Of a DNA stretch of 64,000 nucleotides, positions 46,413 through 58,452 are shown in pieces (position 1 is the first letter of the stretch; the number at the start of each line of letters is the position of its first letter). Below the pieces are notes generated by a model, which saw only the letters and a list, made by a program, of their open reading frames with translations, had not been told where the DNA came from and made no database searches. The stretch comes from Lycium barbarum (lineage: Eukaryota > Streptophyta > Magnoliopsida > Solanales > Solanaceae), in contig NC_083341.1 in NCBI RefSeq assembly GCF_019175385.1, forward strand, positions 91,848,321-91,912,320, written 5' to 3'. The translations under genes and the position numbers were made by a program.

Positions 46413-46790
46413 TCTAGATATGGCAAAGTCAGAGAGAAGGCAAAAACCGCTCAGCTTTTGCATAGTTATACATGTGAAAGGATCAATTTCTAGCTTTGTT
46501 TTGCTCAAATCTATGCCAAATATGGTAATCATATTCATTTTGCTTTTCTTTTAAATACTCGGATAAAAGTTGATCCTTTTCTGTATGATTTGTTGTACTG
46601 CGTCTGTTTTCTAGACAAACTTCATTAGTTGAGAGCAAATGGGTCAGATCGAGCCAAACAAGGCTCAAATCTGACCATCCATTGTTGTTTGAATCGATTT
46701 TAGCCATAGATTTGTTTGTGCATGGTTAATTTCTGAAAAAACTTGTTGTCCCATATCGGTTGCTTGAAAATTTTCAATAGTTTTGGTTTC

Positions 46791-46798
46791 TATAAATA
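46791..46798 (+). promoter_or_regulatory. TATA box of the Ogre 3' LTR
   Basis: TATAAATA followed by GAACCCTAACCC, about 1.54 kb into the LTR. If used, U3 is ~1.5 kb and the transcribed R-U5 leader would be over 4 kb. Confidence 0.6.
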
Positions 46799-49700
46799 GA
46801 ACCCTAACCCTCACATTAAACAGGTCTTGAACTCTTAAGCAAAAGTACAGAGCTTAAAATTTAAGTCTTATTCGAATTTAAAGTCGTGTTCAATAAAAAT
46901 TTTATTCTTGACTTCAAAGTTAGGGTTTTCTGGTTCAAAAATTTGATCTCTTATCTTTTTTGTGTGGTTGAGTGGAGGAAAGGAAGCACTAAGGCTTTCA
47001 AATTCATTCTTGACTCGGCTGCGGATCAAAAAGCTAAACCTTTATCTTTTTCTTTCCATTTATTAGTGTTCTATTACTGTGTTCAATATATGTTTGGTAT
47101 AAATGTTTAGTTGATCATTGGTGTGGTATTTGTTGGAGTAGCAATGCAAAAATATCCAGTTTATGTCAAATATGGTGTTGGGAAAGTCATTAACCTAGTG
47201 TGTTATTGAAGTAATAGCATAGAAATCTCCCATTGTTGCTTATTATGATGTGTAACTAGTTATTAGTAGGGTGTTTGTTGGCATAATGGTATGAAATGCT
47301 TGTAACAATTAAACAATAGACTAGTATGATAACATGTTAGATGCTAAGATAAATTTGAGATCTAGATTAAACTTTGAGTGTTGTAGAGACTCTTAAACAC
47401 TTTAAAACACCAACATATAGTTGTTTGGTTGATAACTTAAATCTAGATTAGTGAATTATGGGTGGATTCATGTGTATTAGAGTGAACAAGTCACTCGGGG
47501 CTCTATATTAGTCACTAACCAAGGTCAAATGCTTTAATAAAATGAACCTGAGAGGGGTCTGAACTGATTAAGACGCCATTAAAACGACAGATAAGGGTTA
47601 ATGATGAGTCATTGATTTTTTTAAATGGATCAAGAGGATCATTTATTTTGTGTGGTTGATCTTTTCAATGTTCAAGATAAAATAAGAGTGGGCAACGAAG
47701 AAATGAGGCTGTTTAGACCTGTGTAACTTTACTAGGTGAATTCTTTATTGGTATGAATTGCTTTACCTAAATGAAAAAGTTGAGTATTGTCCAGGTTACT
47801 TTAAAAGGGGTTGAGTCATTAGGCTTAAAAGTGGGAATCTGAATGGTTGTTGTGTAGTTTTGCTTAAAAACATGAACACTCCTTGCTTTCCTTTACCCTG
47901 TGCATTTATATGGTATCTCTCAGGACTTGTTTAGGGATACTGCTTTGGTTCTTAGAACCTAACTATGTTGATAACCCTGGTAACTTGTCCAGTCTGAATG
48001 TTTTGAGAGATCAGTGTTATAAGCTAAGATAAGATTTTGTCTGTCTGATCACTTGTCTGCTTGTTTTCTCCTTTCATTTCCTGAATGACATTGGTTTCTG
48101 TCCATATATGTTATTATTCCATGCTTAAGGTCTATGAAGGGGTTTAAGTTAACGCATCAAATCTAAATTCATGTTCCTGTTTAGTTTTGCCTATAGCCAA
48201 TTGGATCTAGGGAACTTGTTTGCAATGTCCATACTTGTTTATAAACTTGATCTTGTTTGATCATCAATTGCTTCCTATAAGATTACTATGTATTAGAGTG
48301 ATTAACTTGGAGTTAAGTAAGTCCGATTTGCATATTCACTCCTGTTATGTTGGTCTAAACCTCAGCTTGTTTGATGCATTATGCCTAATCTTGTATGTAA
48401 TCCTCCTAGAATTCATGAATGCCTAAATTCAAAATATGCGCATGCTTGTTTGGGGATACCTAAATCCAACATTTTTTTCCTTTATTACTGGCCTTATGTG
48501 AACTATTTTGTGCTATTGTTGTACGCATCCATGACTTGTAGTTCGTTTCCACCTCATGCCATGTTTGTATGTCCTTCCATTGCTGTTTCTAGTCATACTG
48601 CACTAAACCTGCATTTTCCTTCTAGCTATGCCATATCCATGTGCTACTTTCGTTGTTGTGTTAGCTATATTGCATCCACAATTTATTGTCTGCTCCCAAT
48701 CATATCACGACTGTGTGTTTTTTCTTTCATTACCATTATTATGTGAACTACTTGGTGCCATTTTTACAAATATGTGATTTAGTGCTTGTTCCTTGACCTT
48801 CTTCTTGTGCTATTCTGGGCTTATGTTCTGTCTAGGCCTTGTTTATTTATTCCCAGTTATCCCTTGACTATATTGCACCTGTGCCTAATAATCTGCTTGA
48901 AATCACCTTATGCCTACTTGTTCATAGTCTTATTTTGGTTGTATTATATTTGTACCTCAATATATCCTTTATACATGCTTATTTATTTAGGATTGGTCTT
49001 TAGCTATGTCATGCTCATGTAGTCACCTGTTTCTTCCCATAGCTATGCCTGTCTGTTGTAATCTTTGCACTTGGATACACTAGACTTACCTGTATTTATT
49101 CATCTTTATCATTTATCACTACTGATTTAATTTGCCTCTGATCACCTCATGGTGATATACTTAACCTTGCAATTTTTTCCCATGACTCTAGGATTGTAAC
49201 TGCCTCTAATAATACACATGTAGATTCTGCATCTTGTTGGCTTCACCACTGGATGCTACAGCTTTATTTCTTGCTCACCCCATGTCTATGTGCCTAATCT
49301 GTATCTTGGCTATCCCCTATCTATGTCCTGCAGCTTACTCTTGATCTCTCTATGGCTATGTGTCTTTGCTTATTTTGTTTATACAATGCGTACTTGATTC
49401 AATACTGCTTTGAACTATGCTATCACTATGTACCTGCTTATGTTGTGATTGTTTGGTTCAATCTAGCTTTGATTACATTGTATCCATGTATGCTATTTCA
49501 TCCTTGTTTAAGTCATATTCAGTTGTCTTGGTTTTGATTTACTAGAATATTACATCTGCATATTATCCATTCATCTTTGCTCCTCATACTCTTTACTTGC
49601 TCCTATTAATTTGTGGCTATCCTATAACTATGTGCAATAGACTTGTTCTATCTGTTCCAAGCCTGTATATGGATATGTAAGTCTGTGTCTTCCATGGTTG

Positions 49701-49912
49701 TATTGGTTGGGAGAACAAAGTAGTTTGGGGGCCTGGTCTCAACCTTCCCTGATGTCCAGCCATGCCAGAGGTTCACCAAACCTCTTGGAACTTGTGCGGC
49801 ATCAGGAATACGGATGATGATGACTTTCCCTTCTCACTACCCAAGTCTTCCCCAATAAAGTCTAAGGGCATGGAGGTGCATATGCATACTACATGACTTG
49901 TGAATAGATGTG

Positions 49913-49916
<4 letters not shown>

Positions 49917-49997
<81 letters not shown>
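49917..49997. repeat. (TA)~40 microsatellite in Ogre 3' LTR
   Basis: About 80 bases of pure TA. The corresponding part of the 5' LTR is deleted, so lengths cannot be compared. Confidence 0.97.
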
Positions 49998-50001
<4 letters not shown>

Positions 50002-51103
50002 TGGTGTATAGCTATGTATGTGATAGGATCAGTAAAATATAAACTAATCGGGGTTTTTGTTTCTTTTCTTCTTCATTACATGGCCACTTGGGCCGAGTAT
50101 AAAACCAACCTGTTGGGCTGAGGCCCAACAGTCATTTCTTCACATTTAGGGCCAGTCCAGTATGAAAGGGAAGCTAATATATATGTTATACACGTATAAG
50201 GCCCAGCCATAGGTGAAAATGGCCAAACAGGGGCTTGGTACGCCCCTAGTCTTCCCATCTTTTATATTTATTTAATTAATTTGAAGTTGATTTTGATTAT
50301 ATTATTTGTGTAAAATTGTATAAAACTCATAAATTATATTGGAATCTTTATGTTTTGAACTAGCCGTCTTAGGACAACGGTACATATGCCGTTTAGTTTG
50401 ACATTAGGTCCCCAAATGATTTTCAAAATCATAACTTGATACAAATGTTTTTTCTCTAAAAACGACTAAAGTAAAATGGACAGTTTTTTTTCCCAAACAA
50501 GTTAAAAATATAGACCAATGCAAATACTTATGATGTTGTTGATATATTTTGCAGAAAAATACAAATTGAACGAAACCTGTTTTTTGTATTAAGAAAACAC
50601 ATTTCATTTTGGCAAATCGAAGCTAGACTGTATTAATATTTTCTTAAAAATAGCGAGTCACGTTTTTGGGCCAAGCCCAAAAATATGAAAACAGGATTTT
50701 GAGTTTAAATCCAAAATGGAGTATTTATATATATTTGATGTATTGAGCTTATTCAGAAAAGAGATATAAATTCACAATTGTTTGGGCTGAGCACAAGTCA
50801 CGACCCGACCGGAGGGTCATGACGGGCACCCGGTGCTAACCCACCCGGGCACCTCTTATCGTATATCCACATTTATCTCTAGGTGGGCCACATAGCTAAA
50901 TCATAATTTCTATCTGTTATTCATGCAAATCTTAGTGGCAACGGTACATTCATAACATCATTAACAACCATACCCCCATCAATGTACATAAGCCGACGAG
51001 GCTATCAAAATGATATACAAAATATAAGCCGACAAGGCTTCAAGACATCTAACCATATACAACTGTCTACGAGCCTCTAAGAAGAGTAGGTAACATCATA
51101 TAG

Positions 51104-51297
51104 GTGGGAAAGGACCCCGCCGTGCCCATGTATGTACACAAAAGAATAATATCAAAAGTTGTAGCTCCGAATGAAATGGAGCTCCTCCAAGTAGTCCCTG
51201 AATACGAAAGCTATGGATCAAGCCTGTCTCCCTGGCCACCTGCGGGCATAACGTAGTGTCCACAAACAAAAGGACGTTAGTACGAATATTATACTGA
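51104..51297 (-). other. Three-hairpin leader module, second solo LTR
   Basis: H3 GTGGG/CCCGC at 51,104-51,120, one mismatch. H2 GTCC/GGAC at 51,258-51,275. H1 at 51,277-51,297 has one mismatch and one wobble. The most decayed of the seven. Confidence 0.5.
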
Positions 51298-52682
51298 GTA
51301 TGTAAAGCATGATCAACATTATAATAGGAGCATAAGAGACAACATAAGAAACAACATAAGATGAGAGAATTCGGGAGATAGTAAAGCCATCATTATCATT
51401 ACTTACTTACTTGTCTTTCATAGGGACCTTCCATTTCTAAAGTGTGCTAGTGTACATACATACACATTCATGTTTGTATTCATATTCGTATCCATAGCAT
51501 ACCCGACCATGGAGGTTAGGTGGTTTCACATACCCGGCTATGATGAGACTCGGTGATTATACATACCTGGCCCTACCAAGGCTTAGTGTCATCCATACCC
51601 AACTACAGTGGTGTGCGCGCAATAGATATCATACCCGGCTATATAAGCTTGGTGTTACATAATAGTCATACATACTTAGACACGTATACATAAGAGTCCA
51701 TAAGTATCATCAACATCAGTACCATTATCATTTTCATTACGTCTATCCTTGGAGAATCAACTATCATACAAGGGATGCAATGGAATCATGAAAGTATCGA
51801 GGATCATGAGCTTTGGTAACTTTAGAGATTGAACCATTTGGAGGACATTATGGAACTCATGAAAGGATATATACATAGCCAAGGAACCATGCCTTATTGA
51901 AAGAAGGGTTAGCCTTACATACCTCTTTGTCTTCTCAACTATCTAGTGTTCACCGTTGAAGCTTGGATAATCTACATTCAGAAGGATTCATGTTGTGGTT
52001 AAGCCTTAATGATACTTTTAAATTAAAACTAGAATAATTCATAGTCTAATGAAAATTGGGCAGCACTTCCCCTATTTCGTCAACTTCCACCATATCACAA
52101 AACAACTCCCAACACCACAATAACATCCATAATACACTTATAATATCCAATTCAAGTAATCACATTACACTAAGCCTTTAATATTCACCCCCATGTTCAA
52201 CTCATACTAGCAACTTCATACCAATTTTAGCACATTTTCATATAACGCTTCTTCATCACCATTATTACCTTCCATAACATGGTTATATCCATATCATACT
52301 AAGAATCATGACTCCATATAGATTACTACTCATAAACATCATAAAAGCTACATTTAGACTTCATTTTCTACCTCCTTCTTCCACCCAAGTTTTGCTACAA
52401 CCAAACATTCTAAACAACATCAAATAAGCATGAAAACTAACCTTTTCATCCCATGGAAACAAGCTTTGGAGCAGCTATCAACTTTGTGCAAAACCCTAGC
52501 TACAATGCCCAAGTTTTGTTGTAGTCTACAAACACTAAGAAACCTTCTAACGTATGAACACTTTGATTCTTGCCTCTTGATCTTTGCTTTATCTAGGATT
52601 GGGGTGGAATAAGTTTAGAGGAGGTATTTGAGCTCTCAATGCTTGTAGAAGATGAAAAATGAAATAAAAGAACCAAGGGCAA

Positions 52683-52691
52683 CTATTTATA
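52683..52691 (-). promoter_or_regulatory. TATA box, second solo LTR
   Basis: The minus strand reads TATAAATAG next to the palindrome cluster 52,733-52,866, as in D1. Confidence 0.55.
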
Positions 52692-52732
52692 CAACAACTT
52701 AAAATCTGCCTGACGGATACTATACGGACACT

Positions 52733-52866
52733 TATACGGTCCATATAACATTGTACGGTCCGTATAAGTGGCCGTGGTTCACCACCATGAAAAACATCTT
52801 CCAGCAATACGGACCCCTTATACGGATCGTATAAAGTTATACGGACCGTATAAGTGGTCGTATAAC
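52733..52866. repeat. TACGG/CCGTA palindrome cluster, second solo LTR
   Basis: Two imperfect inverted repeats: CTTATACGGTCC..GGTCCGTATAAG (about 52,731-52,778) and CTTATACGGATCGTATAA with TTATACGGACCGTATAAG (52,817-52,854). Confidence 0.85.
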
Positions 52867-53407
52867 TCCACTTCCCTGAAATGGTTCCGTCATTTCGTTC
52901 GATCTCCAATTCTTATGGAACCTTCTTGACACTTGTTTAACACTTCATGACCAATCTAAGGAGAGTTACAGCTCTTCTTTAAGATATCATTAAGTCAACA
53001 TTAGCTCGGTACTTTACGGAGCTTTTCCAAAACACCACATATACTTTGCCCTTCTTAAGGAACTTTCTCCTCTTACATCCAACATCTTTGAAATCTTAAC
53101 TAGGATCGTTAAATAACCTTGATTACTTATAGAAACATCATATTCGTCTCACCCTGCATTAGTCTATCTATCATATGACAACATGAATTTTTTTCCGAGC
53201 TGTAATAGCACAATGCTTGAAATAGAAAGAGGATTTTCGTAGGGTTTTTAAGCCCAATTCAAAAACGTAATCTTTTACACTTATGAATTCTTAAAACCCG
53301 TGTAAAGTCATTCGTATAGTTACAAAGTCTAAGCAAGGACCTTCTAAATGCAATAAACGGATTAACCCAAGACCGTGTATGATTGTGCATGAACTGAAAA
53401 AGGAACC

Positions 53408-53408
<1 letters not shown>

Positions 53409-53459
<51 letters not shown>

Positions 53460-53465
53460 CACACA
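53409..53465. repeat. (AC)n(TA)n compound microsatellite
   Basis: An AC run of ~32 bases, then ~16 bases of TA, then ACACA. The same place in the 5' LTR (about 23,700) has only a short TATATATATA, so it expanded after insertion. Confidence 0.95.
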
Positions 53466-53950
53466 TACACAACCCATTTGCATTTTTTCAAACATTTCAA
53501 AACAAAATATATTATCCTTATATGTAAAAGGAGCCTATTCTTACCCGGATATAACAAATCCGATCTTAAAATACCCTATAAGTAAAGGAGATATATTCAA
53601 GTTGTTTCCAAAAATATGCAAAAAATTACAGACTTTATTATGCGGGAATAAACACTAAATAAACAGTTCATGGAAATACTCATACCTTGGAATTCGAAGG
53701 TCAACCGTATAGTATGGATCTTTAATACTAGGGTGCCTAACACCTTACCTAAGGGATCACCAGAATCCTTACGTAGAACTTTGGATTACGAAGGTTTTTT
53801 CACTGTATATGAATAAATCCTTCGAAACGGGTTTTCCTAATTTCCTAAAATTAGGTGGCTACTCTTTTAAAACAAAGTCTGAAAGAGCACCAACAAGTTC
53901 GAAGTAGATTTTCGAGCACTAACCCCGCCCGCGAAATGCAAACTGTAACA

Positions 53951-54486
53951 TATGTTATCTCATTTTGAATGTCATGAGCTCCCTATGTTTTCCTTAGATT
54001 TTTATTATATTCCTATTCCATGAGTTCTATTGGTTTCACCATAGTAATATGATAAAGGATGATATTATGGCTTACTCACTAGTGTTCCTATGTATTGACA
54101 AAAAAAGTATGACTTTCCTTAAAAATATTTTACACAACTGTTTTCATTTTTTCCCCTTATTTGTATAATGACTCACGAAATGATGATGAAAGGTATTATT
54201 AGCCAAAGATCCATATGTTTTAATGTCAATAAAGTAGGGGCCAATGAGCCAAATGTTAGGGAATTATTTTTGGATCACCACTTAGACAGCCAAGAGAGTA
54301 TTTTTGACATGATGATTGTCCGAACTACACATTCTGATGTAGGTTAAGACAATGGGTTCGAACCCCCTCACAACCAGATAATATGTGGGGTTAAAATCCG
54401 ACCGCACCATGATGATATGTCCCCTAGGTTGGCATTCATTGCCTTAGGCACTTGTTACATCAATCCACATGATATTGTGGTGTAGT
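53951..54486. other. Unassigned sequence between Ogre and element D2
   Basis: About 0.54 kb outside the Ogre 3' LTR, AT-rich, no ORF of note. It holds GGGTTCGAACCC at 54,354-54,365, which fits a Pol III B box, but no acceptable A box or cloverleaf was found. It may be the pre-insertion locus or a remnant of an older element. Confidence 0.5.
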
Positions 54487-54857
54487 TGTTACACCTTGGA
54501 AATTTCATGTCGTCGTGTAGTGAGTGAACCATTGTGAGCTTAAGGATAACAGGAAGTTCTTAATACTATAAGATGGAAAATTAGTGGTCTTAGAATGCGT
54601 ACGTTAAAGATCTTGAAGTTATATAAATTGGTAGAATAAGGATTGATAAGGATAAATGGAGTATAAGAGAGGTTTAGGAAAGACTCCGTAAATTATTGTG
54701 TTAAGGATTGTTTGGTAAGGTCATGAGGACGAGTTATAGGGATGTTAATATCATTAATGAAGTATTAAACAAGTGTTAATAAGGTTGTATAAGGATTGGA
54801 GATCAAACGAAACGACGAGAACAACTTCGGAAAAATTGTGAGTTACACGACCATGTT

Positions 54858-54990
54858 ATACGGCCTGTGGAATGTTATACGGACCGTATATTGGTCCGTA
54901 TAACCCAACACCAATGAAGTGTTCCATGGTGGTGAACCACGACCACTTGTACAGACCGTACAATGTTCCACGGACCGTACAAGTGTCTGT
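54858..54990. repeat. TACGG/CCGTA palindrome cluster, D2 5' LTR
   Basis: GTTATACGGACCGTATA..GGTCCGTATAAC is an inverted repeat at about 54,873-54,903. A second imperfect one, ACTTGTACAGACCGTAC..CGGACCGTACAAGTG, spans about 54,943-54,984. It ends ~30 bp upstream of the TATA box. Confidence 0.85.
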
Positions 54991-55020
54991 GAAAGTCTCG
55001 ACGGGCTGAATAAGTTCACT

Positions 55021-55029
55021 TATATAAAT
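55021..55029 (+). promoter_or_regulatory. TATA box, D2 5' LTR
   Basis: TATATAAAT about 535 bp into the LTR, at the same offset as in D1 and N1. Confidence 0.7.
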
Positions 55030-56454
55030 GTGATCCCACTTTAGTAATTTCATTTCCCACACAATTCTTCATCTCTCTCAAGACATCTAGAAGGTTCCAT
55101 ATACTTCATCTACAAGAATACAAAGAAAAACAAAGATCAATATCAAGAATTCAAGTGGGTCAAGTGCATAAAGCTTACTAGGGTCCATCTAAGTCAAGAA
55201 TTCTCTTGGGAGTGAAGTTAGGTTTTCGGTGCAAGAAGAGAGGTTACACTCAAGGGTTGTTCATCCATCATCTAAGGTGAGTTTTATGATCATTATTGGT
55301 TGTTTAAGGTGTTGAAAGTTAAGAACACGCGAATTGTAGAAAGATTTAGAAAGTGGGTCATAAATGTGGGAAGAGTGACATTGTTGGGTGAAGGTTTGGA
55401 TTGAATTATGGATATTGGTATGTTGTGATTGTAAATATATTGTGAATGACACTTAGACCATGGAATAAGTATTATATGTGAGAAAATGCAATAATGAACT
55501 ATGATCGTGATTATGGAGAAATTGGAGTGAAACTACGAAATGTGGGTAATGTAGATGAATGATGATTGTTGTTTGTGATATTGTGAATATGGTTATGAAC
55601 ATTTGGGAGTTGATATAGATTATGGGAAAAGTTGTATAAACAAAAGAAATGCTGCCCAATTTTCTTTAGCTTTAGAAGACACGTTTAAGTAATTGATTAG
55701 CTAATGTTCATGCGACTTCTCTTGAAGGCAGAAACGTGGGCATCGAAGGAGAACAAGAAAGCGATAGATTAGTTAAACGTAAAAGGTATGTGAGGCTAGT
55801 CCTTTCTTTCTATGGCATGAATCCTATAGCATGACTTTTCCTTCCTCTTCATGAATTTCCTACATTCCGGAAAACTAAAAGTCTATGTTCATGAGTAGCT
55901 ATATGAGATAAGAGATATGTTACGAGCCTATTGATATGATGTTCCTATAAAGTTAATGATGCCGTTTATTGCATACACTCACCTTATATACTATTTCTTT
56001 CAAGGTGAGGCAGAATACTTATAAATGTCCATAATTGGATTGGGGGTTCACGACCTTATGTCACCCCGATAAAGTATAGATATCTTGGGGTTATTATGCA
56101 TGCATTATGATGAGTATATGTTGATGATATTACACCGCGCCTATATGACCGGGCAGACACCGCTAAGGCGGGCAGCTATATGTATACACCATGTCTAGGT
56201 GACATGGGCAGACACCACTAGTGGGCGGCATGAGATGGTACCCCGAACGTGGGAGGCCCGGCCCAGGCTAATGATTATCACACCGTACCTATATGGACGG
56301 GCATCTTATACATTAATGCATACATGACATGATGATGATTATGAGTAAGCCAGCATGTGTTATTTCTTTTATAAGTGATAGTTATATACAGTTGCCCCTT
56401 ATTGATGCTTCCTCTATCTCATTGACGTATTTTCATTACTTATGCCTCTCATAC

Positions 56455-56650
56455 TCAGTACAATGTTCGTACTGACGTCCGTTTTCTTTGAACGTTGTGT
56501 TCATGCCCACAGGTAGATAGGGAGATGGTCTTGATCCTGACTCGTAGGAGCTAATAGCTGATTTGAGAGCACTCCATTGTTCCGGAGGTGCCTTTGATGA
56601 TTATTTTGTGTACATATGTATATACAAAGCATGACGGGGTCCTGTCCCGG
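56455..56650 (+). other. Three-hairpin leader module, D2 LTR
   Basis: H1 TCAGTAC-N7-GTACTGA at 56,455-56,475, perfect. H2 CGTCC/GAACG at 56,476-56,494, one mismatch. H3 ACGGG/CCCGG at 56,634-56,650, outer pair lost. It lies about 1.4 kb downstream of the TATA box and ~0.45 kb upstream of the PBS. Confidence 0.55.
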
Positions 56651-56930
56651 ACCTATGTCTAGCACTTTAGTAGAGGCTCGTAGATACGTAGTTGTGGGTT
56701 ATATGGTCTCACGAGGTTACTACTGTATATATACATATTGTCATTTTGATAGCCGAAAGGCTTATGTATATAAAAGTATTTATGTTCTCAAATAAAAAAT
56801 GATTTTCTTATGATTTGAGTATGAAATTGATAAAATAACGCTTAATAAGTATGATGAGTAGTAGAATGAGTGGTGCTCGGTGGTTAGCCCCGGGTACCAG
56901 TCACGGCCCCTAGCCGGGTCGTGACAAAAG

Positions 56931-56942
56931 TGGTATCAGAGC
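56931..56942 (+). other. Primer binding site of D2
   Basis: TGGTATCAGAGC, complementary to initiator-Met tRNA 3' end, four bases after the LTR. Confidence 0.92.
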
Positions 56943-57120
56943 AGTTCAGTCCTAGGAAGTGTCTACGAGCCATGTCTAGTAGAGTGTTATTTATGGTGTG
57001 TTGCGCGCCACACTAATAAACAACAGGCTACAAGGCATTTAGGAAAAATGACCTTCTTTCATCTTAATAGATTGTGCGATAGAGCTGTGTTGTAAGATTT
57101 TCCCCTCTTAATAGTGTGCT

Positions 57121-58452
57121 ATGATTTCAGAAATGCCGCCAAAGGGAAAAGCTACAGCCGCCCAGAAGGGCAAGACTACAACGAAAAAACGGGTAGAAAG
57201 AGAGCCGCCAATGAATGTAGAAGAGGGCGAGTCACATAATGAGGCTCCATCTAATACTTCCTCCACCCCGCCCAATGTAGAAGAAAAAGGACGAGCTTCA
57301 ACTCCAGTTCCTCCACCGGTTGCTTCGGGTCAACAAGTGACCGAAGTCATTCATCTATTGACAAAGTTAGTTACCGCCCAGGCACAGCGGTAGAATGTGA
57401 GTTCAAGTAATCGGGCAGCTAGTACCAGAGCCCATGACTTTATGAGTTTAAATCCTCAGGAGTTTTTCGGGTCAAAGCCGGATGAAGACCTGCAAGGTTT
57501 TATTGATGAGATGCTGAGAACATTGAGGATTATTTATGCCTCTGAAACTGAATCTGTGGAGTTGGCATCTTATAGACTCCGAGATGTGGCGGTATGGTGG
57601 TACAATAATTGGCTAGCATCAAGAAAAGAAAATGCGCCTCCTCCCGTGTGGCAAAAACTTTTAGATGCTTTCATCTGTCTCTATTTGCCAACCGAGGTCC
57701 GCCGAGCTAGAGCGGATAGGTTCTTAAATATAAAGCAAGGAAACATGAGTGCTCGGGAATATAGTCTTCAATTTAATTCATTGGTTAGATATGCCCCGAA
57801 TATGGTGGCCGACATGGGAGATAGAGTGCATCGCTCTGTGAGTGGCTTAGGGCCACATTTGTTCAAGGATTGTTTGACGGCTTCGTTACAAGATGGGATG
57901 GATATTTTTTGAATTCAAGCGCATGCCCAGAACTTAGAAGGACAACAATATCCACAAAAGGGTGATCGTGATATTGACAGGAGGCAAGGCAAGAGGGCCA
58001 GATCCATGGGGGTAGGTAGTGATTATGGATGGGGATCAAGGCAGACACATTCTAGGCACTCAGGCAAGTCGGTGACTAGTGCACCTCCTCGATTTACCGG
58101 TAGGAGATTTGATTGCTCCTTTCGTTCATGACCAGGTCAGAGTTCGAGGGCCTCAAATTTTTAGTTTGGGGGAGATTATAGCCAGAGGAGACCCCCAGTA
58201 CAGCGATGCATCCAGTGCTGTAGATTACATCCCGGACAGTGTCGCCAAGGCTCAGATGCTTGCTTTGCCTACGGCCAGGTTGGGCACATGATGCGAGATT
58301 GCCCGTCGATAAGTGGTAGAGTTGGGGTTCAGCCCACAGGATCAGTGGCTAGTTCATCTTCAGTGCGCCCGGTAGGTCAGACTCCCCAGATGTCAGCAGG
58401 TCGAGGTAGAGGCAGAGGGGGAGCATCTACTTCAGGTGCCACTCAGCCCTGA
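57121..58452 (+). pseudogene. Gag of D2
   Basis: It starts MISEMPPKGKATAAQKG at 57,121. A TAG at 57,391, a TGA at 57,910, further stops near 58,130-58,170 and a TGA at 58,450 break one otherwise continuous frame; the piece 58,079-58,291 is another frame. The gag domain is clear (MSLNPQEFFGSKPDEDLQGF, ELASYRLRDVAVWWYNNW, ADRFLNIKQGNMSAREYS). The zinc knuckle at about 58,255-58,300 reads CFAYGQVGHMMRDC, with Tyr for the second Cys. In D1 a different Cys of the same knuckle is lost. Confidence 0.9.

Larger units (their letters stand above)
50796..53207 (-). mobile_element. Solo LTR in the Ogre 3' LTR
   Basis: About 2.41 kb, flanked by GCACA(A) at 50,791-50,796 and 53,208-53,213. The uninterrupted 5' LTR copy has GCCCAATGG at this site (about 23,455), confirming the insertion. 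Termini are decayed (AGTCACGACC..TGTAATA). Same subfamily as 33,786-36,402 (shared GGGCACCCGGTGCTA and CCACCCGGGCACC). Confidence 0.92.
23093..53950 (+). mobile_element. Ogre-like Tat element (outer host of the nest), right portion
   Basis: It runs from the surviving 3' part of the 5' LTR through the body to the 3' LTR end at 53,950; the left part of the 5' LTR is at 11,076-13,195 and beyond the window. It carries ORF1 upstream of gag, a likely intron between protease and RT, dual RNase H and an LTR of about 6.3 kb after subtracting the insert. All are Ogre hallmarks. Both LTRs end in GTAACA. The body is interrupted by three insertions. Confidence 0.88.
45252..53950 (+). repeat. 3' LTR of the Ogre-like element
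   Basis: TGTTGACACC at 45,252 to GTAACA at 53,950, interrupted by a solo LTR. Net length is about 6.3 kb, in the unusually long range typical of Ogre. The 5' LTR counterpart is split at 11,076-13,195 and 23,093-24,191. It contains CT-rich runs (46,326-46,412), a long TA microsatellite and T-rich sequence with fortuitous open frames. Confidence 0.9.
54487..56926 (+). repeat. 5' LTR of D2
   Basis: 2,440 bp, TGTTACACC..GTCGTGACA. It contains the palindrome cluster, TATA box, degenerate repeats of the ACACCACTAGTGGGCGGC type (about 56,130-56,300) and the hairpin module. Confidence 0.93.

Noticed and set aside
54354..54365. GGGTTCGAACCC as a tRNA or SINE B box
   Set aside because: No A box at the right distance, no acceptor or anticodon stem, and no 3' poly-A or SINE tail was found.
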